Shown in pieces: positions 56,412-64,000 of a stretch of 64,000 nt of DNA. Under the pieces are notes generated by a model, which searched no databases, was not told the DNA's origin, and saw only the letters and a list, made by a program, of their open reading frames with translations. Origin of the DNA: Mycolicibacterium chitae (GTDB taxonomy: Bacteria; Actinomycetota; Actinomycetes; Mycobacteriales; Mycobacteriaceae). Every line of letters begins with the position of its first letter. The stretch's first letter is position 1. Position numbers and translations under genes: made by a program. Where the stretch lies: positions 620,001 through 684,000 of the forward strand of contig NZ_LR134355.1 of the NCBI RefSeq assembly GCF_900637205.1, read 5' to 3'.

Positions 56412-57020
56412 TTAGCGGAGGCCGGCGGACCGCAGCTCGAGGGCCGCGAGGCCGCGCAGCGCGATCGGGTCCTCGCGGCGCCACGCCCCGACCGGGTCCA
56501 TGCTGACGGCGGTGAGCTTGCGCAGCGGGCGGTTGGCCAGCGCGCGCAGCGCCAGCAGTTGTTCGCCAGCCGGGGTCGCGGCCAGGGCGATGGCCGTCCA
56601 CTTGCGCCGGAAGAACCGGATCCGCAGGTAGAGCCACGGGCCGCCGACGGCCAGGATCGGCGTGGCCGCCACGGCGAACGCGAGCACCCACGCCAGCCAC
56701 GACGCGGTGCTGTTGAGGTTGGCGCCCGCGCCGGCCAGGTCCATGGCCGCCTCGCTGGCCGCGGTCAGCGGCTTGCTGAGCTGATCGCCGATCAGCGGCA
56801 CGCCGTCGACGCTGTTGCCGGCCGAGTCCAGGTTGCGCGAGATCCCGTTGGCTCCGCTCTCCACCTGCCGGCCCACCGCGGCGATCGACGCGACGGCGTC
56901 GTAGACCAGCAGGCCGACCAGGATCCAGAACACGATCCAGGTGCTGACCACGACGTCGCTGAGGAACTGCGCCAGGAACCGGTGCGGCCGGGAGGCGTAG
57001 GGGACATACCGGGAACTCAT
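56412..57020 (-). CDS. Conserved membrane protein (Rv0779c-like)
   Basis: A 202-residue protein with two transmembrane segments, [20 protein letters not shown] near residue 25 and [20 protein letters not shown] near residue 110. The region between them (about residues 45-105) is rich in small and polar residues and probably extracytoplasmic. The C-terminal [20 protein letters not shown] and [20 protein letters not shown] portion is cytoplasmic. Position between purB and purC fits Rv0779c of M. tuberculosis. No enzymatic motif is seen; function unknown. Confidence 0.82.
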   Translation of the reverse strand: MSSRYVPYASRPHRFLAQFLSDVVVSTWIVFWILVGLLVYDAVASIAAVGRQVESGANGISRNLDSAGNSVDGVPLIGDQLSKPLTAASEAAMDLAGAGANLNSTASWLAWVLAFAVAATPILAVGGPWLYLRIRFFRRKWTAIALAATPAGEQLLALRALANRPLRKLTAVSMDPVGAWRREDPIALRGLAALELRSAGLR

Positions 57021-57094
57021 GGGGTCGATCCCAACACGTCGCGGGGCGCTGCGGGGGCCGAAGAGCCGAGGCGCCGCCCCGCTACGCTGAGCCG

Positions 57095-57984
<890 letters not shown>

Positions 57985-57988
<4 letters not shown>

Positions 57989-60111
57989 CCGCGAACATCG
58001 AACCGCCCGTCGCCAAGCGCGTCGAGACCCGCCGCGAGTTCCACGGCGACGTCTTCGTCGATCCCTACGAGTGGATGCGCGAGAAGGCCGATCCCGAGGT
58101 GATCGCCCACCTCGAGGCCGAGAACGCCTACACCGACGCCATGACCGACCACCTCGAACCGCTCGAGCAACAGATCTTCGACGAGATCAAGGCGCGCACC
58201 AAGGAGACCGACCTGTCGGTCCCGACCCGGCGCGGCGACTACTGGTACTACGGCCGCAGTTTCGCGGGCAAGCAGTACGGCGTGCACTGCCGGTGCCCGG
58301 TCCGCGATCCGGAGGACTGGAACCCGCCGGAGTTCGACGAGCACACCGAGGTCCCCGGCGAGCAGGTGCTGCTCGACGAGAACCTCGAGGCCGAGGGGCA
58401 CGAGTTCTTCTCGCTCGGCGCGGCCACCATCAGCCTGGACGGTCAGGTGCTGGCGTACTCGGTCGACATCGTCGGCGACGAACGCTACACGTTGCGGTTC
58501 AAGAACTTACGCACCGGAGAGCTCTACGACGACGAGATCCCGGGCATCGCCGCGGGCGCAACCTGGGCGGCCGACAGCGCGACCATCTACTACACCACCG
58601 TCGACAACGCGTGGCGCACCGACACCGTGTGGCGGCACCGGCTGGGCAGCGGGCTGCCCAGCGAGAAGGTGTATCACGAACCGGACGAACGGTTCTGGCT
58701 CGGCGTGGGCCGCAGCCGCAGCGACGCCTACGTGATGATCGGCGCCGGCTCCGGGATCACCTCGGAGGTGTTCGTCGCCGACGCCGCGGATCCCCAGGCG
58801 CAGTTCACCAGCGTGCTGCCGCGCCGCGACGGCGTCGAATACTCCGTCGAGCACGCCGTCGTGGGCGGCGAGGACCGCTTCCTGATCCTGCACAACGACG
58901 GCGCGGTCAACTTCACCCTGGTGGAGGCGCCGGTCGGCAACCCCGCCGAGCAGCGCACCCTGGTACCGCACGACGACAGCGTCCGCCTCGAGGCCGTCGA
59001 CGCGTTTGTCGGCCACCTGGTGCTGAGCTACCGGCGCGCCGCGCTGCCGCGAATCCAGCTGTGGCCGTTGACCGCCAACGGTCAGTACGGGACCCCGGAG
59101 GAGGTGGCGTTCGACTCCGAGCTGATGGCCTCCGGGCTGGCCGGCAACCCGAACTGGGACGCCCCGCGGCTGCGGATCGCGGCGACGTCGTTCGTGGTGC
59201 CGCTGCGGGTCTACGACCTGGACCTGCGCACCGGTGAGCGGATCCTGCTGCGTGAACAACCCGTCCTCGGCGAGTACCGCCCCGAGGACTACGTGGAGCG
59301 CCGGGACTGGGCGGTGGCCGCCGACGGGGCGCGCGTGCCGGTGTCGCTGATCTACCGCAAGGGCATCGAATTCCCCGCACCCGCACTGCTGTACGGCTAC
59401 GGCGCCTACGAGTCCTGCGAGGATCCACGGTTCTCGATCGCGCGGCTCTCGCTGCTGGACCGGGGCATGGTGTTTGCCGTGGCCCATGTGCGCGGCGGCG
59501 GGGAGCTGGGCCGGCCGTGGTACGAGCACGGCAAGCTACTGGAGAAGAAGAACACCTTCACCGATTTCATCGCCGCGGCACAGCATCTGGTGGACACCGG
59601 GCTGACCCGGCCGGCCAATCTCGTCGCCCTCGGCGGCAGCGCGGGCGGGCTGCTGATGGGTGCGGTGGCGAACATGGCGCCGGAGCTGTTCGCCGGCATC
59701 CTGGCGCAGGTGCCGTTCGTCGACCCGCTGACCAGCATCCTGGACCCGTCGCTGCCGCTGACCATCACCGAATGGGACGAGTGGGGAAATCCGTTGGACA
59801 ACAGCGACGTCTACGCCTACATGAAGTCCTATGCGCCCTACGAGAACGTGGCCGCCGTCGACTACCCGGCGATCCTGGCGATGACCTCGCTGCACGACAC
59901 CCGGGTGCTCTACGTCGAGCCGGCCAAATGGGTGGCCGCCCTGCGCCACATCAAGACCGACAACCACCCGGTGCTGCTGAAGACCCAGATGAGCGCCGGG
60001 CACGGCGGGATCAGCGGCCGCTACGAGCGCTGGAAGGAAGTGGCCTTCCAGTACGCGTGGCTGTTGACCACCGCGGACGCGGCGCCGACCCGTGTTAGCG
60101 TCGGGCCATGA
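57985..60111 (+). CDS. ptrB: Oligopeptidase B (prolyl-oligopeptidase family, S9A)
   Basis: A 708-residue serine peptidase starting [20 protein letters not shown] at 57985. The N-terminal ~400 residues form the beta-propeller lid. The catalytic triad is S552 ([10 protein letters not shown]), D638 ([11 protein letters not shown]) and H673 ([12 protein letters not shown]). It cleaves short peptides after Arg/Lys in the cytoplasm. In M. tuberculosis the locus is annotated as two genes (ptrBa, ptrBb); here it is one uninterrupted frame. It overlaps purC and the peroxidase gene by 4 bp each (ATGA), so all three are translated from one message. Confidence 0.95.
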
Positions 60112-60596
60112 GCCTCAACGACATTGCGCTGACCACGCTGGACGGCGGGTCGACCTCGCTGGCCGACTACTCCGACCGCGCCGTGCTGGTGGTCAACGTG
60201 GCCTCCAAGTGTGGACTCACCCCGCAGTACAGCGGGCTTGAGCAACTGGCCCGCGACTACGGCGAGCGCGGCCTGACCGTGATCGGCGTGCCCTGCAACC
60301 AGTTCATGGGCCAGGAGCCCGGGACCGCCGAGGAGATCCAGACCTTCTGCTCGACCACCTACGGGGTGACGTTCCCGCTGCTGGCCAAGACCGACGTCAA
60401 CGGACCGGACCGGCATCCGCTCTACGCCGAGCTGACCAAGGCCGCCGACGCCGACGGGCAGGCCGGCGACGTGCAGTGGAACTTCGAGAAGTTCCTGATC
60501 GCCCCCGGCGGGTCCGTGGTCAACCGGTTCCGGCCGCAGACCGCGCCCGATGCGCCCGAGGTGATCGCCGCGATCGAGGCGAACCTGCCCGGCTGA
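60108..60596 (+). CDS. Glutathione-peroxidase-family thiol peroxidase
   Basis: A 162-residue non-selenium peroxidase. Peroxidatic C35 (VASKCGLTPQ), Q69 (CNQFMGQEPG), W124-N125 (WNFEKF) complete the catalytic tetrad, and C81 (FCSTTYGV) is positioned as the resolving cysteine, indicating a thioredoxin-dependent 2-Cys enzyme. Mycobacteria lack glutathione, which agrees with this. It reduces hydroperoxides in the cytoplasm. Last gene of the purC-ptrB-gpx operon, coupled by ATGA, and followed by a hairpin. Confidence 0.94.
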   Translation: MSLNDIALTTLDGGSTSLADYSDRAVLVVNVASKCGLTPQYSGLEQLARDYGERGLTVIGVPCNQFMGQEPGTAEEIQTFCSTTYGVTFPLLAKTDVNGPDRHPLYAELTKAADADGQAGDVQWNFEKFLIAPGGSVVNRFRPQTAPDAPEVIAAIEANLPG

Positions 60597-60610
60597 CCTG
60601 ATCGCCACCT

Positions 60611-60642
60611 GATGTCCGCGTGTCTGACACGGACTGGACATC
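60611..60642. terminator. Nested hairpin after the peroxidase gene
   Basis: GATGTCC (60611-60617) pairs with GGACATC (60636-60642) and encloses CGTGTC-T-GACACG (60619-60631), a perfect inner stem. It begins 15 bp after the peroxidase stop and ends 22 bp before the DUF2334 gene. Likely terminator; no U run is present. It could alternatively be an operator dyad for the next gene. Confidence 0.5.
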
Positions 60643-60663
60643 TGCGGTTGCGACACTGGCCGC

Positions 60664-61368
60664 ATGAGCGGGCAGTTGATCGTGTCGGTGTCGGGAATCA
60701 GCGCGCAGACCCTGTCCGCGGTGGACGCGTTCTGCTGGCATCTGGGCGATCGCGGGGTACCGGTGTCGCTGCTGGTGGCGCCGCGACTCAAGGGCGGCTA
60801 CCGGCTGGACGAGGACCCGGCGACCGTCGCGTGGGTCGCCGGGCGCCGTCGCGTCGGGGACGCGGTGGTGCTGCACGGCTACGACGAGGCCGCGACCCAG
60901 CGTCGGCGTGCCGAGTTCGCGGTGCTCCCCGCCCACGAGGCCAACCTGCGGCTGATGGCCGCCGACCGGATCATGGACCACCTGGGGTTGCGGACCCGGC
61001 TGTTCGCCGCCCCCGGCTGGGCGGTGTCCGACGGGGTGTTGAAGGCCCTGCCGCGCAACGGCTTCCGGCTGCTGGCCGGATCCACCGGGATCACCGACCT
61101 GGTGCGGGGGTCCACGGCGAGCGCGCGGGTGCTCGGGATCGGCGCGGGCTATCTCGCGGAGGCCTGGTGGTGCCGCACGCTGGTGCTCTCCGCGCAGCGC
61201 ACCGCCCGGCGCGGCGGGATCGTCCGCTTGGCGGTCTCGGCGCGGCAGTTGAGCAAGCCCGGGCCGCTGCAGGCCTCGCTGGACGTCGTCGACCTGGCGC
61301 TGCTGCACGGGTGCGCGCCGGATGTCTACCGCTGGCAGTCGGGCCCGGCGCTGCAGGACGTGGCCTGA
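60664..61368 (+). CDS. DUF2334 polysaccharide-deacetylase-like protein (Rv0784-like)
   Basis: A 234-residue protein of the DUF2334 deacetylase-like class. SVSGISAQTLSAVDAFCWHL and GVPVSLLVAPRLKGGYRLDE form the first strands; GDAVVLHGYDEAA keeps the HG-type metal-binding position, and LRTRLFAAPGWAVSD is the motif-3-like block. The first Asp pair of true NodB deacetylases is not obvious, so activity is uncertain. It is placed before an FAD dehydrogenase gene (21 bp gap), the same order as Rv0784-Rv0785. Confidence 0.8.
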   Translation: MSGQLIVSVSGISAQTLSAVDAFCWHLGDRGVPVSLLVAPRLKGGYRLDEDPATVAWVAGRRRVGDAVVLHGYDEAATQRRRAEFAVLPAHEANLRLMAADRIMDHLGLRTRLFAAPGWAVSDGVLKALPRNGFRLLAGSTGITDLVRGSTASARVLGIGAGYLAEAWWCRTLVLSAQRTARRGGIVRLAVSARQLSKPGPLQASLDVVDLALLHGCAPDVYRWQSGPALQDVA

Positions 61369-61389
61369 GCCGTGCGTTAGCGTGACCGG

Positions 61390-63018
61390 ATGGACGCGGA
61401 TGTCATCGTGGTCGGAGCCGGACTGGCCGGGCTGGTGGCGGCCTGTGAGCTGGCCGAGCGGGGCAAACAGGTGCTGGTCGTCGATCAGGAGAACGCCGCG
61501 AACCTCGGCGGGCAGGCCTTCTGGTCCTTCGGCGGGTTGTTCCTGGTCAACAGCCCCGAACAACGCCGCCTCGGCATCCGCGACAGCCACGAACTGGCGC
61601 TGCAGGACTGGCTGGGCACCGCCGGGTTCGACCGTCCCGAGGACCACTGGCCGCGGCGGTGGGCGCAGGCCTACGTCGACTTCGCCGCCGGGGAGAAGCG
61701 GTCCTGGCTGCGCGAGCGCGGGCTGCGGATCTTCCCAATGGTCAACTGGGCCGAGCGCGGCGGTTACGACGCCCGCGGCCACGGCAATTCGGTGCCGCGC
61801 TTCCACATCGCCTGGGGGACCGGGCCGGCGCTGGTCGAGATCTTCGCCCGTCGCCTCCGCGGCCACCCGCGGGTGCGCTTCGCGCACCGCCACCAGGTCG
61901 ACGAGCTGATCCTGCACGACGGCGCCGTCACCGGCGTGCGCGGCACGGTGCTGGAGCCGACGACGGCCGCCCGCGGGGTGGCCTCGTCGCGAACGGCGGT
62001 CGGCGAGTTCGAGTTCGGCGCATCGGCGGTGATCGTCACCAGCGGCGGCATCGGCGGCAACCCGGAGCTGGTCCGCAAAAACTGGCCCGCCAGCATGGGC
62101 CGGGTCCCCGATCAGCTCCTCGCGGGCGTGCCCGCCCATGTCGACGGCCGGATGATCGGCATCACCGAGGCCGCCGGCGGCCGCGTCATCAACCGGGACC
62201 GGATGTGGCACTACACCGAGGGCATCACCAACTACGACCCGATCTGGCCCGATCACGGCATCCGGATCCTGCCCGGGCCGTCGTCGCTGTGGCTGGATGC
62301 GACCGGCAAGCGGCTGCCCGGCCCGCTGTATCCCGGCTTCGACACCCTCGGCACGCTCGAATACATCGCCCGCTCGGGACACGACTACACCTGGTTCATC
62401 CTGAACGCTCGCATCATCGAGAAGGAGTTCGGCCTCTCCGGTCAGGAGCAGAACCCCGATCTGACCGGACGCAGTGTGCGGCAGGTGCTTTCGCGGGTAC
62501 GCCCGGGCGCGCCGGGACCGGTGCAGGCGTTCGTGGACCGCGGGGTGGACTTCGTGCAGGCGGCCACCCTGCCCGAGCTGGTGGCGGCCATGAACACGCT
62601 GCCGGACGTGGCGGCCCTCGATTACGCCACCGTGGAGGCCGAGGTGACCGCTCGCGACCGCGAGGTGGTCAACGCCTACAGCAAGGACGGGCAGATCACC
62701 GCGATCCGCGGGGCGCGGGCCTACCTGCCCGACCGGGTGGCGCGGGTGGTGGCCCCGCACCGGCTGACCGACCCGAAGGCCGGCCCGATGATCGCCGTCA
62801 AGCTGCACATCCTGACCCGAAAGACGTTGGGCGGCCTGGAGACCGACCTGGATTCGCGGGTGTTGACCGCCGACGGGACACCGTTGCCGGGACTGTACGC
62901 GGCCGGCGAGGTCGCCGGGTTCGGCGGCGGCGGGGTGCACGGCTACCGCGCGCTGGAGGGCACCTTCCTGGGCGGCTGCATCTTCTCCGGCCGGACCGCC
63001 GGGCGCGCCGCGGGCTGA
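61390..63018 (+). CDS. FAD-binding dehydrogenase (fumarate reductase/KstD-like, Rv0785-like)
   Basis: A 542-residue flavoprotein. The Rossmann motif VVGAGLAGLVAACELAERG and VVDQENAANLGGQAFWSFGG lie at the N-terminus; VIVTSGGIGGNPELVRKNWP is the second FAD block, and GLYAAGEVAGFGGGGVHGYR closes the domain as in succinate dehydrogenase/3-ketosteroid dehydrogenase relatives. The substrate domain contains a region rich in Trp and Arg (WPRRWAQAYVDFAAGEKRSW). Likely desaturates or reduces a C=C bond; the substrate is unknown. Convergent with the P450, stops only 1 bp apart (63018/63020). Confidence 0.9.
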   Translation: MDADVIVVGAGLAGLVAACELAERGKQVLVVDQENAANLGGQAFWSFGGLFLVNSPEQRRLGIRDSHELALQDWLGTAGFDRPEDHWPRRWAQAYVDFAAGEKRSWLRERGLRIFPMVNWAERGGYDARGHGNSVPRFHIAWGTGPALVEIFARRLRGHPRVRFAHRHQVDELILHDGAVTGVRGTVLEPTTAARGVASSRTAVGEFEFGASAVIVTSGGIGGNPELVRKNWPASMGRVPDQLLAGVPAHVDGRMIGITEAAGGRVINRDRMWHYTEGITNYDPIWPDHGIRILPGPSSLWLDATGKRLPGPLYPGFDTLGTLEYIARSGHDYTWFILNARIIEKEFGLSGQEQNPDLTGRSVRQVLSRVRPGAPGPVQAFVDRGVDFVQAATLPELVAAMNTLPDVAALDYATVEAEVTARDREVVNAYSKDGQITAIRGARAYLPDRVARVVAPHRLTDPKAGPMIAVKLHILTRKTLGGLETDLDSRVLTADGTPLPGLYAAGEVAGFGGGGVHGYRALEGTFLGGCIFSGRTAGRAAG

Positions 63019-63019
63019 A

Positions 63020-64000
63020 TCAGAACGTGATGCGCAGGTGCTCCCAGCCGCGCACCGTCGAGGTCGGGGCCAGGCGCGCGGTGTCGTAGTCGATGCCCCA
63101 TTCCGGCCAGCGGTTCAGCAGCTCGTCGAGGGCGACGCGGCCCTCCAGGCGCGCGAGATTGGCCCCCAGGCAGTAGTGCAACCCCTTGCCGAAGGTCAGG
63201 TGGCTGATGTTGCCGCGGTGGATGTTGTAGGTGTCCGGGTCGCCGAAGCGCCGGGGGTCCCGGTTGGCGGCGCCGAACAGCAGCAGCATGGCGCTGCCGG
63301 CGGGCACCGTGGTGCCGTAACACTCGAAATCGCGTGCCAGATACCGCGCGACGTGCGGGCCGGTGGGTTCGAAGCGCAGGGTCTCGTCGATGGTGGCGCC
63401 CAGCAGGCTGCGGTCGGCGGCCACCTGGCGGCGCTGCTCGGGATGCTCGGCGAGCACCTTGGCCAACCAGCCGATGAGCCGGCCGGTGGTCTCGTTGCCG
63501 GCGCCGGCGACCACCTGGGTGTAGTGCAGCACCTCCTTGCGGTGCAGCTTGCGGTGCTCGCCGTGCTCGTCGGTGAACTCGACATTCAGCAGCGCGGTCA
63601 TCAGGTCGTCGGACGGGTTCTGGGCGCGCCACTCGACGTAGTCGCTGTAGATCCGGCCGTCGGCGATGCGGTCGGCGCGGGCGACCTTCATGGGCGCGCC
63701 CGGCTTGGTCCGCAGGTTGGCGTCGTTGGCGTCGCGCACCGAAACCTGTTCGGACTCCGGGATTCCCAGCAGCATGCCGATGACCCGCATGGGCATCATG
63801 GCGGCCAGTTCGGCGATGATGTCGAACCCGTCGGCCCCGACGTGCGGGTCCAGGCACTTGATGCAGTACTGCCGGATCTGGTCCTCGATGGCCGCCATCC
63901 GGCGCGGGGTGAACACCCGCGACATCAACCCGCGCAGCATGGTGTGGACGGGTGGGTCCTCGAACATCATCACGCCCTTGGGCATGTCGAAGTCCGACTG
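63020..64000 (-). CDS. Cytochrome P450, N-terminus beyond window
   Basis: The C-terminal 326 residues of a P450; the N-terminal part is outside the window, and the frame remains open at the edge, reading QSDFDMPKGVMMFEDPPVHT. Present are the helix C region HTMLRGLMSRVFTPRRM, I-helix VAGAGNETTGRLIGWL, ExxR (DETLRF) and haem motif FGKGLHYCLGANLARLEGR. It ends WGIDYDTARLAPTSTVRGWE then HLRITF. The I-helix and C-terminus place it in a common mycobacterial soluble P450 type. It converges with the FAD dehydrogenase gene without space for a terminator. Confidence 0.92.
   Translation of the reverse strand, partial: QSDFDMPKGVMMFEDPPVHTMLRGLMSRVFTPRRMAAIEDQIRQYCIKCLDPHVGADGFDIIAELAAMMPMRVIGMLLGIPESEQVSVRDANDANLRTKPGAPMKVARADRIADGRIYSDYVEWRAQNPSDDLMTALLNVEFTDEHGEHRKLHRKEVLHYTQVVAGAGNETTGRLIGWLAKVLAEHPEQRRQVAADRSLLGATIDETLRFEPTGPHVARYLARDFECYGTTVPAGSAMLLLFGAANRDPRRFGDPDTYNIHRGNISHLTFGKGLHYCLGANLARLEGRVALDELLNRWPEWGIDYDTARLAPTSTVRGWEHLRITF

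Noticed and set aside
60520..62940. Very long minus-strand open frame (806 codons) opposite the DUF2334 and FAD dehydrogenase genes
   Set aside because: Composition is Gln/His/Arg/Pro-rich with no domain; it mirrors third-position GC bias of the real genes on the plus strand.

Overview
High-GC actinobacterial DNA, most likely a fast-growing Mycolicibacterium/Mycobacterium-type genome. The case rests on gene order and content. A purB - membrane protein - purC - oligopeptidase B - DUF2334 - FAD dehydrogenase block follows the order of the M. tuberculosis Rv0774c-Rv0785 region. A RelZ-type RNase H-like/(p)ppGpp synthetase fusion lies beside purB. F420-type LLM oxidoreductases, FadD/EchA/FadE/CYP paralogues and GTG starts are abundant. 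No rRNA, tRNA, integrase, transposase or CRISPR array was seen.

Positions 1-47,150 form a large catabolic supercluster of short, tightly packed, often divergent operons: (i) 1-5867, leftward: three crotonases followed by three tandem AMP-forming acyl-CoA ligases, the last cut by the window edge; (ii) 6000-9708: a further crotonase, a TetR regulator, an SDR and a DapA-like aldolase; (iii) 9848-11575: an exported GjpA-like porin candidate with an IdeR-like iron box upstream; (iv) 11983-18856: crotonase, amidohydrolase, FadD, amidohydrolase and an acyl-CoA dehydrogenase pair, ended by a 19-bp perfect hairpin; (v) 18944-24126, leftward: thiolase-like protein, amidohydrolase, aldehyde dehydrogenase, CaiB-type CoA-transferase; (vi) 24359-27054: aldehyde dehydrogenase and P450; (vii) 27077-29617: small oxidoreductase-type genes and a CGNR regulator; (viii) 29771-33065, leftward: KshA-like Rieske oxygenase, a degenerate isochorismatase fold, FadD19-like ligase; (ix) 33150-38855: SnoaL, Baeyer-Villiger-type flavoprotein, alpha/beta hydrolase, APH-fold kinase, NTF2 protein, LLM oxidoreductase; (x) 38858-41670, leftward: acyl-CoA carboxylase beta, lipocalin-like and hot-dog-like proteins; (xi) 41736-47151: LLM, SDR, P450, SDR and a convergent amidohydrolase. 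Together these look like hydroxylation or Baeyer-Villiger oxidation of a cyclic (terpenoid- or steroid-like) substrate, CoA activation, beta-oxidation-type steps and hydrolytic C-C cleavage. The substrate cannot be read from the sequence.

A sequence of the form TAC-W-GTAR-N3-YTAC recurs in the promoter regions of this supercluster: four exact copies, two with one mismatch and two weaker. It suggests one local regulon, possibly controlled by the TetR at 6888-7628, which has a variant copy in its own promoter region.

Positions 47,238-64,000 are core-like: Tat-type esterase and divergent TetR (Rv0774c/Rv0775-like), an APC permease, two AhpD/CMD-like genes, relZ divergent from purB, a TDT-type transporter, an AbiEi/DUF559 protein, a membrane protein, the coupled purC-ptrB-gpx operon, a DUF2334 protein, an FAD dehydrogenase and a P450 cut by the right edge.

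A palindromic repeat of about 50 bp (core arm GATTTCGGCGTGATC) occurs four times, at 27.06, 29.72, 55.41 and 56.35 kb. It sits at gene 3' ends and in several cases supplies the final codons or the stop codon.
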